DNA of 64,000 bases, taken from contig NZ_CP067341.1 of the NCBI RefSeq assembly GCF_016638705.1, forward strand, positions 3,351,501-3,415,500, in the 5' to 3' direction. Of the stretch, positions 60,745-64,000 are shown in pieces. The notes beneath the pieces are model-generated. The model made no database searches. It was not told where the DNA came from and saw only the letters and a list, made by a program, of their open reading frames with translations. Position 1 is the stretch's first letter. Every line of letters starts with the position of its first letter. This DNA comes from Lysinibacillus agricola. Lineage in GTDB: Bacteria > Bacillota > Bacilli > Bacillales_A > Planococcaceae. A program made the position numbers and the translations under genes.

Positions 60745-62502
60745 TTAGTTTACTTCAACATACTCCTGCCTGGATGGCTCTTCTTGTCCCTTACGAAATT
60801 GAATATGATGGAGTTTAGCGAAAATTCCATTTTGTGCAACAAGCTCATCATAAGTTCCATCTTCTTCAATACCATTTGGTGTGACTACTAAGACTCGATC
60901 AGCATTGCGGATGGTTGCAAGTCGGTGAGCAATAACAAGGGTTGTTCGATTCTCCGCAAGCTCTGTTAATGACTGTTGGATAATCATCTCTGTTTCTGTA
61001 TCCAAAGCAGAGGTTGCTTCGTCTAATATTAAAATCGGTGGGTTTTTTAGGAACATTCGTGCAATGGCAATTCGTTGCTTTTGTCCACCCGAAAGCTTTA
61101 AGCCACGCTCCCCTATTTGTGTCTCATAGCCATCTGGAAGCTCTGCTATGAATGCCTCTAAGTGTGCTTTTTTTGCCGCCTCACGAATTTCTTCCTCACT
61201 AGCACCTAATTTTCCATAGGCAATATTTTCTCGAATAGTACCTGTAAATAAGAAAACATCCTGCTGTACGATACCAATTTGCGAACGTAGTGAAGACTGA
61301 GTCATATTTCGCACATCAATGCCATCTATCGTAATGGCTCCACTACTTACATCATAAAATCTCGGAATTAAAGAACAAATCGTTGTTTTACCTGCACCAG
61401 ATGGACCTACAAATGCAATCGTTTGTCCAGCCTGAATGTCAAAGGAAATATCCGTTAACACAGCTTTTGAAGTGTCATAATTAAATTGAACATCATTAAA
61501 TGAAATATCTCCGTAAAGATGTGTAACTGACTTTGCTCCCTCACGATCTTGAATTTCTGGGTCTTGCTCTATTAACTCACGGAAGCGTTTAAAGCCTGCC
61601 ATTCCCTTTGGATAAAGCTCTAGCAGTGCACTTATTTTATCGATTGGTTTAATGAGAACATTTGTATATAAAACAAAGCTTACTAGCTCACCATAAGATA
61701 GTTTGCCATTAAAGCTTAGCCATGCACCTACAACAAGTACGACTAACGTTAATAAACGTGTCATCATATAAATACTCGAGTGCGTTCCTGACATAATTTT
61801 ATAAGCATACAATTTAGCAGAGCGGAAAAAGCCGTTTTGCTCCTTAAAGCGTTCAATTTCAAAAGCTTCATTTGTAAAGGATTTGACAACGCGTACGCCA
61901 GATACACTATCCTCTACACGGCCATTCACATCAGCAATTTTTCCATACATTGTTTTCCATGCGTTGTTCATTTTAATATTACTAAATGTAACAAGCCATG
62001 TTAAAAACGGCACCATAATCGCGGCGATTAACGCTAATGTTGGATTAACATTAAACATAATAGCAAAGGCCCCAATAAACGTCATTACGGCGATAAATAA
62101 ATCCTCTGGCCCATGATGTGCAAACTCGCCGATATCAAATAAATCATTCGTAATACGGCTCATGATATGACCTGTTTTCGTATTATCAAAAAACCGGAAT
62201 GATTGACGCTGGACATGTGTAAATAACTCTTGTCGCATATCTGTCTCGATATTAATACCTAGTTTATGCCCTAAGTAGTTGACGATAAAGGTAAGGACTG
62301 TGCTAAGTACATAAACAAGTAATAATAACACACTCACTTTGACGATCATGCCCCAGTCACCTGTAGGTAGTAGCCCGTCGATAAACCACTGAACAGCTAG
62401 AGGGAATGCAAGCTCTAAAATTGCCACAATGATTGCACTCGAAAAATCGATCACAAATAATCGTTTATGTGGCTTGTAATATGAAAAAAACTTTCTATAC
62501 AT
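60745..62502 (-). CDS. ABC exporter half-transporter (fused permease and ATPase)
   Basis: 585 residues from ATG 62502 (AGAGGAG seven bases upstream; a 30-residue longer frame lacks a ribosome site). Six transmembrane helices in the first 310 residues. The ATPase has Walker A GPSGAGKTT (about 367), signature LSGGQKQR (about 472), Walker B ILILDEATSALD and the switch His in LVIAHRL. It resembles the BmrA/YfiB-type multidrug or lipid exporters. Function depends on homo- or heterodimerisation; no partner gene is adjacent. Confidence 0.9.
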   Translation of the reverse strand: MYRKFFSYYKPHKRLFVIDFSSAIIVAILELAFPLAVQWFIDGLLPTGDWGMIVKVSVLLLLVYVLSTVLTFIVNYLGHKLGINIETDMRQELFTHVQRQSFRFFDNTKTGHIMSRITNDLFDIGEFAHHGPEDLFIAVMTFIGAFAIMFNVNPTLALIAAIMVPFLTWLVTFSNIKMNNAWKTMYGKIADVNGRVEDSVSGVRVVKSFTNEAFEIERFKEQNGFFRSAKLYAYKIMSGTHSSIYMMTRLLTLVVLVVGAWLSFNGKLSYGELVSFVLYTNVLIKPIDKISALLELYPKGMAGFKRFRELIEQDPEIQDREGAKSVTHLYGDISFNDVQFNYDTSKAVLTDISFDIQAGQTIAFVGPSGAGKTTICSLIPRFYDVSSGAITIDGIDVRNMTQSSLRSQIGIVQQDVFLFTGTIRENIAYGKLGASEEEIREAAKKAHLEAFIAELPDGYETQIGERGLKLSGGQKQRIAIARMFLKNPPILILDEATSALDTETEMIIQQSLTELAENRTTLVIAHRLATIRNADRVLVVTPNGIEEDGTYDELVAQNGIFAKLHHIQFRKGQEEPSRQEYVEVN

Positions 62503-62608
62503 GAATATCTCCTCTCTAAGTTGCTGAAATTTTTCACTTATCTCCAATAGTACCATTTGTTTGAACTGTTCGGAAAAGGATTTTTTCACCATAGCTTCAC
62601 ATTTTTAT

Positions 62609-62636
62609 TTGCAATTGACTATAAGCATGCTATAAT
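62609..62636 (+). promoter_or_regulatory. Sigma-A promoter of riboswitch-controlled terC gene
   Basis: TTGCAA (62609-62614), 16-base spacer, TATAAT (62631-62636). Transcription would begin near 62643, directly before the riboswitch. Confidence 0.75.
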
Positions 62637-62654
62637 CCATGTATAAAGAATTGA

Positions 62655-62800
62655 ATAGCTTTTGACAATTATGTCAAAGGGGAGTAGCTAGCAGATGTAA
62701 ATGAAACATCTGATTTCACATTCGTCATTACATGGTCATTTGCCATCGGGTGTGAAGGCATATCTTTAATTATAAGATATTTTTCTGTGGTACTACAGTT
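62655..62800 (+). promoter_or_regulatory. yybP-ykoY (manganese) riboswitch
   Basis: Contains the hallmark AAAGGGGAGTAGCTAGCAGA at the 5' side, GTCATTACATGGTCATTTGCCA in the middle and GTGAAGGC near the 3' side, flanked by pairing arms. This RNA class senses Mn2+ and usually turns on terC/ykoY or P-type ATPase genes. It is followed by a terminator (62812-62849) and then the ykoY-like gene, so control by transcription attenuation is expected. Confidence 0.85.
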
Positions 62801-62811
62801 AATTGCTTAGC

Positions 62812-62849
62812 AAGACCTTTGCCTATTTTTTTAGGCAGGGGTCTTTTTA
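62812..62849 (+). terminator. Expression-platform terminator of the Mn riboswitch
   Basis: AAGACCTTTGCCTA (62812-62825) pairs with TAGGCAGGGGTCTT (62832-62845), followed by TTTAT. Confidence 0.85.
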
Positions 62850-62925
62850 TTTTGCCTAAAAAAGGAAAGAATAAGTTAAAAGCAGTACATTCATTTCTGT
62901 TCCAATTATAAAGGAGGAAATAAAT

Positions 62926-63687
62926 TTGGAGGCAATTTTACTAGAATACGCATGGGTACTCGTCGTATTAATTGTACTAGAAGGATTATTAGCTGCCGAT
63001 AACGCCGTCGTTATGGCCGTTATGGTTAAACATTTACCAAAGGCACAACAGCAAAAAGCACTATTATATGGATTAGTGGGAGCATTCATTTTCCGCTTTG
63101 CTGCACTATTTCTTATTACAACACTTGTTAATTTTTGGCAAATCCAAGCTCTAGGTGCTGCCTATTTATTATTCATGTCAGTTAAGCATATTTATGATTC
63201 GCGAAAAGCCGCCCAAAATCCCGAGGCAATTCAAGAGTCTAACAAGCAATCAGGCTTCTGGATGACAGTAATGAAAGTAGAGCTTGCAGACATTGCCTTT
63301 GCGGTAGATTCAATTTTAGCAGCTGTCGCCATTGCCGTTACGCTACCTCATATCGGAAATTTTGATGTTGGCGGCATTAATGTTGGTCAATTCTCAGTGA
63401 TGTTCCTAGGCGGGATTATCGGTGTTATTATGATGCGTTTTGCGGCTCGTTGGTTCGTGAAAGTTCTCGATAAATTCCCATCACTTGAAACAGCTGCCTT
63501 CCTAATCGTTGGCTGGGTTGGTGTAAAGCTGGCTGTTCTAACACTAGCTCATGAAAAACTAGGTATAATTCCACATGAGTTTCCACACTCAACAATATGG
63601 AAGGCTATCTTCTGGATTGTCTTAATCGGCATCGCCCTTGGTGGTTATTTAGTTGGTGTGAAAAACCAACGGAAAAATGCAAAATGA
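62926..63687 (+). CDS. ykoY: TerC-family manganese exporter (YkoY-like)
   Basis: 253 residues from TTG with AAAGGAGG upstream. Seven to eight transmembrane helices; the family signatures are LEGLLAADNAVVMAVMVKHLP near the start and VELADIAFAVDSILAAVAIA in the second half, each with conserved Asp that likely bind metal. YkoY-type proteins export Mn2+ and help metalate secreted enzymes. Placement behind a Mn riboswitch supports the function. Followed by a terminator. Confidence 0.9.
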   Translation: MEAILLEYAWVLVVLIVLEGLLAADNAVVMAVMVKHLPKAQQQKALLYGLVGAFIFRFAALFLITTLVNFWQIQALGAAYLLFMSVKHIYDSRKAAQNPEAIQESNKQSGFWMTVMKVELADIAFAVDSILAAVAIAVTLPHIGNFDVGGINVGQFSVMFLGGIIGVIMMRFAARWFVKVLDKFPSLETAAFLIVGWVGVKLAVLTLAHEKLGIIPHEFPHSTIWKAIFWIVLIGIALGGYLVGVKNQRKNAK

Positions 63688-63692
63688 TACGT

Positions 63693-63732
63693 AAAAAAAT
63701 TCGCCTGGTCATACATCCTGGCGAATTTTTTA
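63693..63732 (+). terminator. Terminator after ykoY
   Basis: AAAAAATTCGCC (63694-63705 region) pairs with GGCGAATTTTTT (63720-63731) around a 14-base loop. Confidence 0.9.
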
Positions 63733-64000
63733 GTTCTATAATATTTGTTCGTACAAGAATGCCCGATAGCCCTACCAAAAGATCACACAATGTTTATGTC
63801 ACCAAAATAAGGAGGCTTGGCAGTCTATCGGCGGAAAGGAAAGTGTATTCCCCAGAATGCTTTGGGAAGATTCACAGTACCTCGCCTTACTTGATTTCAA
63901 ACTAAATTTGTGGATTATGGTGATGAACCAAATTTTTCAATAGTTGAATCTTTTTAGAAATTAATTCGTATAGTAAGTATATTTTACAAAAGAAAGGGAT
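63733..64000 (+). other. Gene-free end of window
   Basis: No convincing gene. The last 60 bases contain TTGAAT and TATAGT (19 bases apart) and AAAGAAAGGG at the edge, which may be the promoter and ribosome site of a gene beginning outside the window. Confidence 0.4.

Noticed and set aside
63597-63905. Plus-strand ORF of 102 codons overlapping the end of ykoY
   Set aside because: It overlaps a clear gene and a strong terminator and shows no protein-like pattern.
1-64000. tRNA genes, rRNA genes and CRISPR arrays
   Set aside because: No cloverleaf, ribosomal or regularly spaced repeat pattern was noticed on either strand; a dedicated search was not possible.

Overview
The window is about 50 kb of an AT-rich temperate phage (positions 1 to about 49,985) followed by about 14 kb of Gram-positive, spore-forming host chromosome (about 49,985 to 64,000). 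The host genes (yfkAB, a sigV/rsiV-like pair, a gerB-gerA-gerC germination operon, a Mn-riboswitch-controlled ykoY/terC gene) point to a Bacillaceae/Planococcaceae member, most likely Lysinibacillus or a near relative. This is inferred from protein character and not from a database search. The phage resembles the SPbeta family: a rightward late operon, a tyrosine-recombinase-like gene in the tail region, a giant tape measure protein with peptidase and lysozyme domains, and a host-gene integration site. Only its right part is present; the left prophage end and attL lie outside.

Layout: 1-3,400 end of the capsid gene and head-tail joining genes; 3,400-5,490 tail tube and assembly genes; 5,490-6,840 a homing-endonuclease insertion that left a second copy of a gene 3' end; 6,880-9,070 recombinase-like protein and small tail/membrane proteins; 9,250-15,400 an accessory island (two related DNA-binding antirepressor-type proteins, a divergent regulator pair, a lipoprotein, a second homing endonuclease, a PemK/MazF-type toxin-antitoxin pair); 15,551-26,414 a tape measure gene in three exons split by two group I introns, the first carrying a PBECR-type nuclease ORF and an apparent small RNA gene; 26,414-33,835 distal tail, tail tip and baseplate; 33,890-44,877 a cassette of adhesin proteins (discoidin, SPRY, LamG, DNRLRE domains and a long beta-repeat fibre); 44,899-47,909 small late genes and lysis module; 48,075-49,985 a leftward lysogeny block.

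The most notable feature is at the right junction. The prophage sits inside host yfkAB, cutting it at the radical-SAM GGEP motif, and carries a complete divergent yfkAB homologue about 0.8 kb inside the junction, apparently a replacement for the gene it breaks. Between them lies the C-terminal, zinc-ribbon part of a serine-recombinase-like protein whose reading frame runs through the attachment junction, so the phage attachment site may lie inside the recombinase gene. The spare gene's ribosome binding site forms the 3' arm of a terminator-like hairpin.

Several unexplained sequence signals recur in the phage: AAATACATAA in at least 12 intergenic sites (a candidate late promoter or leader signal), TCCCCTAC at least 11 times on the plus strand and not seen on the other, and a leader module repeated upstream of the two antirepressor-type genes, a homing endonuclease and the intron nuclease. 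Host-side genes after the prophage look ordinary apart from a one-base homopolymer frameshift at the end of the gerB-type gene. All counts were made by eye.
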